Shown one piece after another: positions 7,575 through 16,498 of a stretch of 39,212 nt of DNA. The notes beneath the pieces were generated by a model. It was not told the DNA's origin. It saw only the letters and a list, made by a program, of their open reading frames with translations, and made no database searches. The translations under genes and the position numbers were made by a program. Origin of the DNA: Bacteroidota bacterium (GTDB taxonomy: Bacteria; Bacteroidota; Bacteroidia; Palsa-948); the NCBI GenBank assembly GCA_016213405.1, contig JACRAM010000110.1, positions 1 through 39,212 on the forward strand. Direction: 5' to 3'. The stretch's first letter is position 1, and every line of letters begins with the position of its first letter.

Positions 7575-9854
7575 ATGGAAACAATCTTATCTTTGCACAG
7601 GAACAAAACAAAAATTACTGTGGCAAAACAAATTCTTTCAGTATTGCTTACAATTCTATTATTCGCAAGCCAGTCTTACGCCCAGTTTATTCAACAAAGA
7701 AACAGGTCGGTTTGGACAACTCCCCCAAAGCCAGATACCGTTTCGCATCAGGAACAAATTCTGGAAGAAGACACTTCCTCTGCAAAGCATCTTGAGGAAT
7801 TGGTTGTCACCGCCACGCGAACAGAAAAAAAGTTGGATGATATTGGCAGAAGCGTTTCGGTAATTTCTGCTGATGACATTAAAAACTCAGGTGCCAATTC
7901 TCTCGCTGAACTTCTTTCTCTCGCTGAAGGAATTTATATTACCGGTGTAAATCAAAACTTCGGAGCTAATCAAAGTTTATTCATCCGCGGAGCAAACAGC
8001 AATCAATCGGTGGTTCTCATAGATGGAATTCCAATTTCTGATCCATCCACACCTACCGGTTCGCTTGAACTTTCTGAACTTTCACTTTCAGATATTGATC
8101 GTGTTGAAATTGTCCGCGGTTCACACAGCACATTGTATGGCTCTTCTGCAATCGGAGGCGTTGTGAATATCATCACAAACAAAAAAATGAAACAGGGATT
8201 GAGCATCAATGCTGCAGGAACTGCAGGAACTTTTGGAGAAGAAACATCATTGATTTCAGAAAATATCGGACTTAATTATACCTGCAAAGGTGGATTCTAC
8301 TTCCGCCTGAATTTAGACAATGTGAATGTCAACGGCATTGACGCAACAATAGATACTTCCACAATTCCCGGAATACAGAGAGATAGAGACGGAATGAACC
8401 GTTTTGATTACGGAGGAAAACTCGGATACAAATCAAACCGCTGGGATATTTTTGTTTCAAAGAAAAGTGTTGAGAAGAATGCAGATATTGATGACAGAGA
8501 ATTTGACGATGATGATAATTATACATTAGACTTTACACGAGACATGGTATCCTATAGTGTTTCATGCAAAGTTGATAGCGGTTTTACTATTTCGATCAAT
8601 GGAGGAAAATCTTCTTTGATCAGAACTTCGCTGAACGACTCTTCACTTGTTGACAATATGGGAAATTATGATAAGAATTATTACAAAGGAATTTACACAG
8701 GAGAAACCTTTACCAACGAATTGCAATTGCAACTCAAGCAAAAAACATTCAACGTAGTTTTGGGCGGTGGTTCCAACGATCAGACAATGAACCAGCAGAT
8801 TTATTCTTACTCCTCTGGATTTGTATGGGAAAGCAATTTGGATTCACTTAACCTCGCTTCACGCACAAACAGTTTCTTTCTCCTTGCTGATTTGAATGGA
8901 GAAATTATTTCTGAAAAAGCAAAGGCGTTCTCTCTCTCTCTTGGCGCAAGAAGCAACAAGAACAATACGTTCGGAAGCAGCGCCACATATCAATTTAACC
9001 CGATGATAAAAATTTCTGCAACTTCTTCCCTCTATATAAATATTTCTTCTGGATACAATGCGCCTTCGCTTTATCAATTACATTCTCCTGATAAAGATTT
9101 CACTTCTTCAATTTCAAGAGGAAACGTAAATCTTCGACCTGAAACCTCCATCACGAAAGAGTTAGGTGTAAGTCAGAAAATAAATGACAATACCGGAATC
9201 CGAATTGCTTATTATAGAACTGTGGTGAGTGACATCATTGAATATGTCTATCTCTGGGATAAAAATATCGGTATTGATACGCTCGGTAATGATATGTTCA
9301 GAAATGATTATCGCGGGGATACTTATCTTAATCTTGGCACGCTCACTACAGAAGGAATTGAACTGGAAGCGCACGGATCAATCGGGAAGAAGTTTTTGAT
9401 GGCTGGAAACTTTTCCTATTTGAGAGGTTATCAGGATTTTTCTGCAAATGATATTGATTGGGTGAAGACTGATAGCAATCACGTTCAACTCTACACAAAC
9501 GGAGCATTTCTCACAAATAGTTATCGCGCTGACGGGTTAACACGCAGACCCGTCACCGCAAATATTTCGCTGACGTATTCTCCCTCCTCAAAAGTTTTTT
9601 TCAAAACTATCTGCAAGTATGTTTCAAAACGAAATGATGTGTATTACGATTATATGCTCGGTCCCTATGGTGCGCTCGGAAAAACTCCCGTACAGGCATA
9701 TACTCTTGTTGATTTAATTTCCGGAGTAAAATTTAATCAGAATGTTTCAGCCCTGCTGCACGTGGAAAATATTTTCAATGTTTCTTATTCTGAAATCCGC
9801 GGATTCTCTTCCCGCGGAAGAGGATTTTATTTGAGTATTAATTATACTTTCTGA
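7575..9854 (+). CDS. TonB-dependent outer-membrane receptor, BtuB-like (cobalamin uptake)
   Basis: 759 residues from ATG 7575. A TTG 42 nt upstream would add an implausible charged N-terminus, whereas from the ATG there is a signal peptide cut near SYAQ. The TonB box and plug start at LEELVVTATRTEKKLDDIG. The plug has the conserved LLSLAEGIYI, NQSLFIRGANSNQSVVLIDG, VEIVRGSHSTLYGSSAIGG and VVNIITN blocks. The rest is a 22-strand-type barrel ending in an aromatic residue (YLSINYTF). Placement behind a cobalamin riboswitch makes vitamin B12 or a cobamide the likely substrate, imported with TonB/ExbBD energy. No btuF/C/D homologue is in the window. The gene is followed after 3 nt by surE, which could share its transcript. 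Confidence 0.92.
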   Translation: METILSLHRNKTKITVAKQILSVLLTILLFASQSYAQFIQQRNRSVWTTPPKPDTVSHQEQILEEDTSSAKHLEELVVTATRTEKKLDDIGRSVSVISADDIKNSGANSLAELLSLAEGIYITGVNQNFGANQSLFIRGANSNQSVVLIDGIPISDPSTPTGSLELSELSLSDIDRVEIVRGSHSTLYGSSAIGGVVNIITNKKMKQGLSINAAGTAGTFGEETSLISENIGLNYTCKGGFYFRLNLDNVNVNGIDATIDTSTIPGIQRDRDGMNRFDYGGKLGYKSNRWDIFVSKKSVEKNADIDDREFDDDDNYTLDFTRDMVSYSVSCKVDSGFTISINGGKSSLIRTSLNDSSLVDNMGNYDKNYYKGIYTGETFTNELQLQLKQKTFNVVLGGGSNDQTMNQQIYSYSSGFVWESNLDSLNLASRTNSFFLLADLNGEIISEKAKAFSLSLGARSNKNNTFGSSATYQFNPMIKISATSSLYINISSGYNAPSLYQLHSPDKDFTSSISRGNVNLRPETSITKELGVSQKINDNTGIRIAYYRTVVSDIIEYVYLWDKNIGIDTLGNDMFRNDYRGDTYLNLGTLTTEGIELEAHGSIGKKFLMAGNFSYLRGYQDFSANDIDWVKTDSNHVQLYTNGAFLTNSYRADGLTRRPVTANISLTYSPSSKVFFKTICKYVSKRNDVYYDYMLGPYGALGKTPVQAYTLVDLISGVKFNQNVSALLHVENIFNVSYSEIRGFSSRGRGFYLSINYTF

Positions 9855-9857
9855 TTT

Positions 9858-10655
9858 ATGACAGCAAAGAAGCCGCTGATTCTTGTTACGAACGATGATG
9901 GGATTACATCACCTGGAATTTCGGCTCTTGTTGATACGATGAAAGCACTCGGGGAAGTGGTGGTGATTGCGCCTGATAAACCGCAATCGGGAGTTGGGCA
10001 CGCCATCACTATTAATTCCACAATAAGAATTAACAGAACAAAATATCATGGTGCCTCGCAGGAATTTAGTTTGTCAGGAACGCCTGTTGATTGTGTGAAA
10101 ATGGCATTGAGCAATGTGCTGAAGCGCAAACCTGATTTATGCGTTTCCGGAATCAACCACGGTTCAAACATTTCCATCAACGTAATTTATTCAGGCACCA
10201 TGTCGGCAGCGGTGGAAGCGGCTGTGGAAGGAATTCCTTCTGTAGGATTTTCTCTGATTGATTATTCTATTGATGCTGACTTCTCCGCATCAAAACATTT
10301 CGTAAAAGAAATTTCTTCTCAGATATTAAAGTACGGGATGCCGAAAGATACCTGCCTGAATGTGAACATACCCAAACTTCACCTTTCAGAAATAAAGGGC
10401 GTGAAAGTATGCAGGCAGGCGCGCGCCAACTGGGTGGAAGAATTTGAAGAGCGAAAAGACCCATCAGGCAATCCGTATTTCTGGCTCACCGGAAAATTTG
10501 TTGATTATGATAAAGGAAAGACCGATACGGACGTGTGGGCAGTGAATAATCATTATGTGTCAATTGTTCCTGTTCAGTTTGATTTAACAGCTTACAAAGC
10601 AATGGCTCACTCCGAAAAAATATTCGGAAAGAATTTTAAAAAGAAAAGAAAATGA
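9858..10655 (+). CDS. surE: 5'/3'-nucleotidase SurE
   Basis: 265 residues, usual length for the family. The N-terminal ILVTNDDGITSPGI holds the metal-binding Asp pair (D13, D14). The phosphate-site SGTPVDCVKMAL, the SGINHGSN loop with the metal-binding Asn and YSGTMSAAVEAAV are all present. SurE is a cytoplasmic metal-dependent nucleoside monophosphate phosphatase. The stop overlaps the next start (ATGA), and the next two genes are linked in the same way, so surE, a small membrane protein and lpxB form a tight operon. Confidence 0.96.
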   Translation: MTAKKPLILVTNDDGITSPGISALVDTMKALGEVVVIAPDKPQSGVGHAITINSTIRINRTKYHGASQEFSLSGTPVDCVKMALSNVLKRKPDLCVSGINHGSNISINVIYSGTMSAAVEAAVEGIPSVGFSLIDYSIDADFSASKHFVKEISSQILKYGMPKDTCLNVNIPKLHLSEIKGVKVCRQARANWVEEFEERKDPSGNPYFWLTGKFVDYDKGKTDTDVWAVNNHYVSIVPVQFDLTAYKAMAHSEKIFGKNFKKKRK

Positions 10656-10963
10656 GTGAGTATAAAATAAAAAAGAAATTTGACAACGTGTGGATCGGAA
10701 CCGTTATTGGATTATCCGCTCCTTTATTTACTTTATTTGTTTTTTACCTCGTAAGATATAATCATCTGACCTTTGGAGAGTTCTACACAAAAATTCTTTT
10801 AGCTAACGGCATTCTCACGTCTTCCATCAGCTTATGTGTAATTATCAACCTGCTGATTTTTTTTCTTTTCATCTGGAGTAACCGAAATTACAGTGCGCGT
10901 GGAGTGCTGCTAGCCACTATCGTTTATGCAGGTTATGTGTTGTATCAAAAGAATATTAAATGA
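10652..10963 (+). CDS. Small membrane protein between surE and lpxB
   Basis: 103 residues with about three hydrophobic segments: WIGTVIGLSAPLFTLFVFYL, then SSISLCVIINLLIFFLFIW, then GVLLATIVYAGYVLYQ near the end. The N-terminus is basic (KIKKKF). It overlaps surE by 4 nt at its start and lpxB by 4 nt at its end. Translational coupling on both sides argues for a real gene. The family is unknown to me; lying next to lipid A synthesis it could assist envelope biogenesis, but that is inference. Confidence 0.85.
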   Translation: MSEYKIKKKFDNVWIGTVIGLSAPLFTLFVFYLVRYNHLTFGEFYTKILLANGILTSSISLCVIINLLIFFLFIWSNRNYSARGVLLATIVYAGYVLYQKNIK

Positions 10964-12081
10964 AATTTTATTTCATAGCTGGCGAAGCGTCCGGAGATTT
11001 ACATGCATCTAACCTGATGCGTGAAATAAAAAAGTTAGACTCTTCTTCTTCATTTCGTTTCTGGGGCGGTGATTTGATGAAGGAGCAAAGTGGTGAATTA
11101 GTTAAACATTACAAGGAACTTGCATTCATGGGATTTGCCGAAGTGATTATTAACCTCCGCACCATCCTGAAAAACATTGAACTCTGTAAAAAAGATATTC
11201 TTGTTTACAATCCCGATGTTCTTGTTCTGGTTGATTATCCCGGTTTTAATCTCCGTATAGCTGAATTTGCAAAAAAGAATGGAATAAAAGTTTTTTACTA
11301 TATCTCTCCTCAGGTGTGGGCGTGGAAGCAATCGCGTGTGCATCACATTAAAAAATATGTAGACCGCATGTTTGTGATTCTTCCCTTTGAAAAAGAATTC
11401 TACAAAAAGTTTGACTGCGAAGTTGATTTTGTCGGGCACCCGCTTCTTGATGCATTGGAGCAGAGAAAAAAAACAAAGGATTCATTTTCTGAGTTTACAA
11501 AAAAAAATAATTTGAATGAAAAGCCAATTGTTGCCATTCTTCCAGGAAGCAGAAAGCAGGAAATAGAAAGAATGCTTCCTGTAATGGCGAAGATGAGTTC
11601 ATCTTTTTCTGATTATCAATTTGTAACAGCAGGAGTTTCCACCCAGCAAAAAGATTTTTATTCTTCTTTGATTGGAAATCAGGATGTGAAAGTTCTGTTC
11701 GGAAAGACCTACGACCTTCTTGAGCAATCAACTGCTGCACTCGTAACATCGGGCACGGCAACGCTTGAAACAGCTTTGTTCGGAATCCCTGAAGTGGTGT
11801 GTTACAAAGGCGGAATGATTTCTTTCCAGATTGCTAAAATGCTGGTTAAAGTAAATTACATTTCACTGGTAAATCTCATCATTGGAAAAGAAGTAGTGAA
11901 AGAATTAATCCAGAATGAATTCAATGAAGATTTACTGAGAAAAGAAACTAACAAACTCCTGAACGACAAAAATTACAGAAGTAAAATGATTGTTGAGTTA
12001 GAACAATTAAAAAAGAATCTGGGTGGGGCAGGAGCATCAGAAAAAACCGCCCGTCTGATGATGAACTACCTGAAGAATTAG
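10960..12081 (+). CDS. lpxB: Lipid-A-disaccharide synthase LpxB
   Basis: 373 residues, the normal length. It opens with FYFIAGEASGDLHASNLM, the LpxB N-terminal signature. ISPQVWAWKQSRVHHIKKYV, VDFVGHPLLD, AILPGSRKQEIERMLP and the donor-binding TSGTATLETALFGIPEVVCY follow. LpxB joins UDP-2,3-diacylglucosamine and lipid X into lipid A disaccharide at the inner membrane, so this organism makes lipid A. It is coupled by a 4-nt overlap to the small membrane protein upstream. The 3' end overlaps by 4 nt the convergent gene on the minus strand. Confidence 0.97.
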   Translation: MKFYFIAGEASGDLHASNLMREIKKLDSSSSFRFWGGDLMKEQSGELVKHYKELAFMGFAEVIINLRTILKNIELCKKDILVYNPDVLVLVDYPGFNLRIAEFAKKNGIKVFYYISPQVWAWKQSRVHHIKKYVDRMFVILPFEKEFYKKFDCEVDFVGHPLLDALEQRKKTKDSFSEFTKKNNLNEKPIVAILPGSRKQEIERMLPVMAKMSSSFSDYQFVTAGVSTQQKDFYSSLIGNQDVKVLFGKTYDLLEQSTAALVTSGTATLETALFGIPEVVCYKGGMISFQIAKMLVKVNYISLVNLIIGKEVVKELIQNEFNEDLLRKETNKLLNDKNYRSKMIVELEQLKKNLGGAGASEKTARLMMNYLKN

Positions 12082-12260
12082 AATTCAAGAATCCAGTTGG
12101 AAACCTTCTCAGCCCATTTCGGACTAAAGCGATTGATGATTGCCATCGTAATCCAGAAAGGAATCATCCCGATTAAAAACATCAGTGTAAATGTTCCTGC
12201 TGTGATAAAGAACAACCAGATAAAAAATCCGAGTACCTGTGCTGATGTTACAATTTCCAT
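12078..12260 (-). CDS. Small hydrophobic membrane protein
   Basis: 60 residues with two hydrophobic stretches (VLGFFIWLFFITAGTFTL and MFLIGMIPFWITMAIIN) and a short C-terminal amphipathic part (SPKWAEKVSNWILEF). No family is recognised. A well-formed -7 box with a TTG about 18 nt upstream supports it as a real gene. It runs against lpxB with a 4-nt overlap. Confidence 0.65.
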   Translation of the reverse strand: MEIVTSAQVLGFFIWLFFITAGTFTLMFLIGMIPFWITMAIINRFSPKWAEKVSNWILEF

Positions 12261-12283
12261 AGGAGAGTTTTAGATTATTATGG

Positions 12284-12291
12284 CAAAATTA
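12284..12291 (-). promoter_or_regulatory. Bacteroidota promoter for the 60-residue membrane protein
   Basis: On the minus strand TAATTTTG matches the -7 consensus TAnnTTTG. A TTG lies 18 nt further upstream, close to the -33 position. The start codon is 23 nt downstream. Confidence 0.55.
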
Positions 12292-12374
12292 TACATTTTC
12301 CTGTATTGCCAATAATTCATTCTTGTGGCACTTATATACATTTACCTGACCAGAACAGTTTTTCGGAATATGAA

Positions 12375-12403
12375 AAATGCCAGACAAAAATCGCCTGGCA
12401 TTT
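12375..12403 (-). terminator. Terminator of the ECF sigma operon
   Basis: AAATGCCAG (12375-12383) pairs with CTGGCATTT (12395-12403) around an 11-nt loop. On the minus strand the stem is followed by a T-rich run. It lies just behind the stop of the Spy-like gene. Confidence 0.8.
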
Positions 12404-12407
12404 CTGA

Positions 12408-12944
12408 TTAATGCTCTTCCATAGGACCGGGTGGAGGTATTCCTTTTTTCTTTCCTCCGTGCCCGCCTTCATTGTCTTTACCTGATATCTGTTCAAGAAG
12501 ATGGCGCGCAAACATATCTTCAGCACGGTAAAGTTTTGCTACCTTTTTAATTGGCAGAACAGATTTAAACTTTGCATGATATTCTTTTTCCAAATCCAGG
12601 TTCTTCTGCCTGAATGCCATCTCGCCATCTACAAGTGCTTCAATCTGTTTATCGGATAATGAATCAATATTTTCTTTCGCGTTCTTGATTTCTTCCCTTC
12701 GTTTTTTGTGAATCTCTTCTCGCTTTTTTTGAAACTCATTATATACAGGCCAGAATTTCTGCGCTTCATCAGGAGTCAAATCCAGTTTTTGCGTGAGGAA
12801 CCCGATGCGCATCGCCTCCACTTTTTCTTTTTTAGGAGGATCAGGAGGAGTTGGGGGAGATGGAGGCGTGGGCGGTTGTGGAGGAGCTTGTGAAAATCCA
12901 TTCATTGTTATAGTAATGAATAGAATTGAAATAATGTTCTTCAT
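12408..12944 (-). CDS. Spy/CpxP-like periplasmic protein with proline-rich N-terminus
   Basis: 178 residues. A signal peptide (cut near GFSQ, residue 19) is followed by a proline-rich stretch (APPQPPTPPSPPTPPDPP) and then a long, highly charged helical domain (AMRIGFLTQKLDLTPDEAQ, FWPVYNEFQKKREEIHKKRR) with the LTPxEAxxFWPxYxEF pattern of Bacteroidota proteins related to Spy/CpxP/heavy-metal-resistance sensors. The end is rich in Gly, His and Pro (GGHGGKKKGIPPPGPMEEH), which could bind metal. It is the last gene of a trio with an ECF sigma factor and a one-pass membrane protein, so it probably acts in envelope-stress or metal sensing by that module. The terminator 5 nt downstream ends the operon. 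Confidence 0.8.
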   Translation of the reverse strand: MKNIISILFITITMNGFSQAPPQPPTPPSPPTPPDPPKKEKVEAMRIGFLTQKLDLTPDEAQKFWPVYNEFQKKREEIHKKRREEIKNAKENIDSLSDKQIEALVDGEMAFRQKNLDLEKEYHAKFKSVLPIKKVAKLYRAEDMFARHLLEQISGKDNEGGHGGKKKGIPPPGPMEEH

Positions 12945-12956
12945 TGTTGTTGGGTT

Positions 12957-13379
12957 TTAGAGATCGTTAATGATAGTATTTGTATTGATATTTTCTTCAA
13001 GAAAGGTTTTGATTTCATCTTCAGATACATTTTCATCAATGGTTAATGCCGTTGCTGAATTAGTTGAAAGATATTCTTCGGTAATAGAGTTGTCATCAAT
13101 ATTATAAAGAGACGAATTATCTATGATGTATTGAATATCATTCTGGGTGAGAACATACTCATTCTGAGAAGAAGGCGGATTCTGAGAAAAATAAATAAGA
13201 AGAAAAGCCATGGCGGATAAAATTGCCAGTGATGCAAATGACAATGCAGGATTTAAAGAAAAAACTTGTTTCACCTCTGTAGAATGAATCCTTTCCATAA
13301 TCTCCTGCGGGAGATAATCAAAATAATTTTCAGGAACTTTGAAATTGTTTTCCTTTTTTATGTCTTTGCTGATGCCCAT
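12957..13379 (-). CDS. Single-pass membrane protein, probable anti-sigma partner of the ECF sigma factor
   Basis: 140 residues. The N-terminal cytoplasmic part has FKVPENYFDYLPQEIMERI, a motif common in Bacteroidota proteins encoded directly behind ECF sigma genes. One membrane segment (ALSFASLAILSAMAFLLIYF, about residues 45-64) follows. The outer part is acidic and Asn/Ser-rich (DNSSLYNIDDNSITEEYL). It lacks the zinc-binding His-x3-Cys-x2-Cys of classical anti-sigma factors, so the anti-sigma role rests on position: 32 nt behind the sigma gene and 12 nt before the Spy-like gene. Confidence 0.75.
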   Translation of the reverse strand: MGISKDIKKENNFKVPENYFDYLPQEIMERIHSTEVKQVFSLNPALSFASLAILSAMAFLLIYFSQNPPSSQNEYVLTQNDIQYIIDNSSLYNIDDNSITEEYLSTNSATALTIDENVSEDEIKTFLEENINTNTIINDL

Positions 13380-13411
13380 TTGATTCTTTGATGATTGGTA
13401 AATGAAAAGGT

Positions 13412-13963
13412 TTAATTGCTCTTTATATATTCTTCAATTTTTTTAACTGCAAAATGATACGATGCTTTGAGCGCTCCAACCGATGTTCCGGTCACTGCCG
13501 ACATCTCCTCATACTTTAGTTCATCGTAATACTTCATATTAAACACAATCCGTTGTTTCTCAGGTAGTTTTAATATGGCTTGCTGAAGTTTAAGTTGAAT
13601 ATCATCTCCGCTGAAGAAGTTGTCGTCTTTTAACGAATTTGCCAGTTTATTCTCAACATTTATTATAGGAATAAAAAATTTGTTTCGCTTCTTTCTCAGA
13701 AAAGAAAGCGCTTCATTGGTTGCGATGCGGTAAATCCAGGTGAAGAGCTGCGCTTCTTCTTTGAAGTTATCAAGGTTCTTCCATACTTTTACGAATGTTT
13801 CCTGCGTAACATCGTTAGCATCATCATGGTCAATGACTATTCTGCGAATGTGCCAGTAAACTTTTTGCTGGTATTTACGAACGAGAAGATTAAAAGAATA
13901 GTTGCGCGTATCCGGATGGCGGAAACGCTCCAGCAATTCTTTATCGCTTAATTCTTCTGACAC
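13412..13963 (-). CDS. ECF-type RNA polymerase sigma factor
   Basis: 183 residues, typical for ECF sigma factors. Region 2 is clear (FNLLVRKYQQKVYWHIRRIV, DDANDVTQETFVKVWKNL, FTWIYRIATNEALSFLRK) and region 4 ends the protein (KLPEKQRIVFNMKYYDELKY, EEMSAVTGTSVGALKASYHF). It starts with GTG at 13963 (MSEELSDKELLERF); no in-frame ATG gives a complete region 2. It heads an operon with a membrane protein and a Spy-like protein, which suggests response to an envelope signal. ECF factors often direct their own promoter; no matching site is obvious upstream. Confidence 0.94.
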   Translation of the reverse strand: MSEELSDKELLERFRHPDTRNYSFNLLVRKYQQKVYWHIRRIVIDHDDANDVTQETFVKVWKNLDNFKEEAQLFTWIYRIATNEALSFLRKKRNKFFIPIINVENKLANSLKDDNFFSGDDIQLKLQQAILKLPEKQRIVFNMKYYDELKYEEMSAVTGTSVGALKASYHFAVKKIEEYIKSN

Positions 13964-14018
13964 GAAAGGTTGAACCGGTTTGGCTCTTTGACGTTATATT
14001 CCGCAAATGGTTTAATCG

Positions 14019-14663
14019 CTAAATAATATCAAACACATGCAATAGGGCGATGATCGCTGCAATAAACCAAAGTCCTGCACCGGCAGTAATTCCCCCTATC
14101 CAAATACCTCCGGATAGAATGCAGAGAATAAGGGTTATCCAAAACCAATTGGTAATACTTGGCATATCTTTGATATAAACACCCAGCGGAGGAATAAAAA
14201 TTGCAGCAAGTACCATCATAAACATCATTAACCCAGCGTCTGAAAAAGAAAAATGTGAAAGGTTTTTTCTTGCGTGTTTAAGAATGTCTGATTTCTTATA
14301 GTAATTAACAGAAACTTCAGTGCGCGCAGTTGCCTTAAGAGTATTTATTACCTTGGGTTCTGCAGTACTATAAATATTTATCTCAGGATGAGCAATAATG
14401 ATTTCTTTCTGTGTTATAGAAGCAGATACGAGTGTTTCAGAACATTTATTTTCTCTCTGGCCAACTATAGTTTGAGATTGTGTTTTATCTTGGAACTTCA
14501 CAGAAGCATGCTCAGTTTCTTGTCCTTCATTAGAATGTTTTGTTCTTGGAAAGTTATAATATTTTCTTTGCGCAAACTCTTCCTTATGAAGAAATGCGCA
14601 GGAGGAAACCAAAGTTGATGTGATAAACAAAAAAAGCAATGTTCTGACAGAAATTGATTTCAT
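14019..14663 (-). CDS. Lipoprotein with C-terminal YqaE/Pmp3-type membrane domain
   Basis: 214 residues from ATG 14663. Upstream in-frame codons would bury the signal peptide, while this ATG gives a basic start, a hydrophobic core and the lipobox TLVSSC. The middle (~residues 25-130) is hydrophilic and low in recognisable motifs. The C-terminal ~75 residues contain MVLAAIFIPPLGVYIKD, ITNWFWITLILCILSGGIW and AAIIALLHVF. The IFxPPLxVxxK pattern and two-helix hairpin are those of the YqaE/Pmp3 family of small membrane proteins. In Bacteroidota this family often appears fused to such an N-terminal lipoprotein part. It is transcribed toward the sigma gene on the same strand, 55 nt away. Function unclear; Pmp3 relatives affect membrane potential and ion stress. 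Confidence 0.75.
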   Translation of the reverse strand: MKSISVRTLLFLFITSTLVSSCAFLHKEEFAQRKYYNFPRTKHSNEGQETEHASVKFQDKTQSQTIVGQRENKCSETLVSASITQKEIIIAHPEINIYSTAEPKVINTLKATARTEVSVNYYKKSDILKHARKNLSHFSFSDAGLMMFMMVLAAIFIPPLGVYIKDMPSITNWFWITLILCILSGGIWIGGITAGAGLWFIAAIIALLHVFDII

Positions 14664-14775
14664 AATCGTAAGTTTGGTAAGCAATGATATGACATAAATC
14701 AAACCTGAACAAAACGCAAGGGTAATGATTATCAACAGAGCGTGTGTTAGTATCTGAGTCAGCTGTTTTTATTTT

Positions 14776-14783
14776 TATTTTTG
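14776..14783 (+). promoter_or_regulatory. Bacteroidota -7 box TATTTTTG before recN
   Basis: Exact TAnnTTTG match, 14 nt before the recN ATG, which gives a short leader. The region upstream has only a weak -33 candidate (TTAG). Confidence 0.45.
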
Positions 14784-14797
14784 GAAGAACATCCTGA

Positions 14798-16453
14798 ATG
14801 CTACGCCATCTTTCCATACAGAATTATGCCCTGATAGAGAAAATCGAAATTGATTTCCCTGAAGGACTTTCTATCATTACAGGAGAAACCGGAGCGGGAA
14901 AGTCAATTCTCTTGGGGGCATTGTCATTAATTGCCGGCAGCAGGGCAGATTCTTCTTCACTTCAGGATAAAACAAAAAAGTGCATTGTGGAAGTAATCTT
15001 TGATATAAAAAATTATTCCATCCAAAGTTTTTTCTCCGGAAATGAACTGGATTACGCAGAGCAAACGGTGATCCGAAGGGAAGTTTCTCCTGAAGGAAAG
15101 TCACGCGCATTCATTAACGATACGCCTGTGAACCTTGCTCAGTTAAGAGAATTGTCGTTTGAGTTAATTGACATTCACTCCCAGCATGAAACGCTTACAC
15201 TTAACGAAGCGGTCTATCAGTTATCTGTGGTGGATGCTTTTGCAAAAACAGCTGATACTATTGAGAAATATAAAACTGATTACAGAAAATATAAAGAAGT
15301 TGAAAAGCATCTTGCTGAATTAATTGAGAAAGAAAAACAATCAAAAATGGATGCCGATTACTGGCAGTTTCAGTTTGATGAGTTTGAACAGTTGAATCTG
15401 CAGGCTGGCGAACAGGAAAAAACTGAAGAAGAACTAAAAGTGCTGGAGAATGCTGAGGAAATAAAATCTGTTCTTGAAAAAATAAGCACTGCATTGAATG
15501 GAGGAGAGCAGAATATTCTGACTTCTCTTAACGAAAATAAAACGCAGTTGTCATCAATTTCAAAATTAAATTCTGCTTATTATGAATTGCTTTCGCGCAT
15601 CAACAGTGCACATATAGAACTGAAAGACATTGCCAGTGAAATAGAATCTATTGCTGAAAAAGTTTCGTTTAATCCTAAAAGAGCGGAAGCATTAACCAGC
15701 CGCCTTGATGAAATCTATCGGCTTCAGAAAAAACATCAGGTAAATTCCGTGGAAGCATTATTAGAGGTAAAGACTAAGGTCGAGGCAAGGTTGTGGGAAA
15801 ATTCATCTCTCGAAACAGAAATAAATAAACTGAGGCAGGAAATGGAGAAGATGCGTGAAAAACTTTTCATACTTGCGAAAAGAATATCTGCCGAGAGAAA
15901 AAAATCTCTTCCAAAGCTTGAGAAAGAAGTAAGCGCATTGCTTTCTTCCCTCGCCCTGCCGAACGCTCAGTTTCGTGTTGAACATATTTTACTTGAAATG
16001 CTGACTGAGCAGGGAATAGATAAAATAAAATTTCTGTTCTCGGCAAACAAAGGAAGCGGTCTTAAAGAAATAAGCAAAGTGGCATCGGGTGGCGAACTTT
16101 CACGCCTGATGCTCAGCATCAAATCCCTCATAGCGACAAATACAGCTTTACCCACCATCATCTTTGATGAAATTGATGCAGGCGTGAGCGGTGGAGTAGC
16201 AGAGCAAGTGGGAAAAATGATTTTAGGAATGTCCGGTTCAATGCAAGTAGTTGCAATTACTCACCTTCCGCAAATTGCAAGCAAAGGCAATTCTCATTTC
16301 ACGGTTTACAAAGAAGAAAAATCAGAAAGAACATTCACGCAAATAAAATTCCTGTCAAAAGAAGAGCGCATAAAAGAAATTGCAAAAATGCTGAGCGCAG
16401 GAAAACCTACAGATGCATCTGTAAAGAACGCGAAGGAATTGCTGAAACTGTGA
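14798..16453 (+). CDS. recN: DNA repair protein RecN
   Basis: 551 residues, standard length. An SMC-like ATPase: Walker A GETGAGKS near residue 29, long central coiled coils (EKYKTDYRKYKEVEKHLAEL; EKQSKMDADYWQFQFDEFEQ), the ABC signature KVASGGELSRLMLS near residue 427, Walker B TIIFDEIDAGVSGG near residue 454 and the switch histidine in VAITHLPQIAS. RecN acts early in recombinational repair of double-strand breaks. Expression from the short-leader promoter just upstream is likely. The following fabI has its own -7 box, so it need not be co-transcribed. Confidence 0.97.
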   Translation: MLRHLSIQNYALIEKIEIDFPEGLSIITGETGAGKSILLGALSLIAGSRADSSSLQDKTKKCIVEVIFDIKNYSIQSFFSGNELDYAEQTVIRREVSPEGKSRAFINDTPVNLAQLRELSFELIDIHSQHETLTLNEAVYQLSVVDAFAKTADTIEKYKTDYRKYKEVEKHLAELIEKEKQSKMDADYWQFQFDEFEQLNLQAGEQEKTEEELKVLENAEEIKSVLEKISTALNGGEQNILTSLNENKTQLSSISKLNSAYYELLSRINSAHIELKDIASEIESIAEKVSFNPKRAEALTSRLDEIYRLQKKHQVNSVEALLEVKTKVEARLWENSSLETEINKLRQEMEKMREKLFILAKRISAERKKSLPKLEKEVSALLSSLALPNAQFRVEHILLEMLTEQGIDKIKFLFSANKGSGLKEISKVASGGELSRLMLSIKSLIATNTALPTIIFDEIDAGVSGGVAEQVGKMILGMSGSMQVVAITHLPQIASKGNSHFTVYKEEKSERTFTQIKFLSKEERIKEIAKMLSAGKPTDASVKNAKELLKL

Positions 16454-16468
16454 TGCAAAAGCAATATG

Positions 16469-16476
16469 TATATTTG
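16469..16476 (+). promoter_or_regulatory. Bacteroidota -7 box TATATTTG before fabI
   Basis: Exact TAnnTTTG match in the 45-bp gap between recN and fabI, 22 nt before the ATG. No convincing -33 element is seen. Confidence 0.45.
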
Positions 16477-16498
16477 CTCATAGTTCAAATTTTCATTT

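Noticed and set aside
12810-12900. Repeat insertion in the proline-rich part of the Spy-like protein
   Set aside because: It lacks hairpin arms; simple Pro-codon repetition explains it and Pro-rich linkers are common in such proteins.
14664-14735. Upstream start of the YqaE/Pmp3-type lipoprotein
   Set aside because: The added 24 residues form a second hydrophobic stretch before a good lipoprotein signal peptide; ATG 14663 is preferred.
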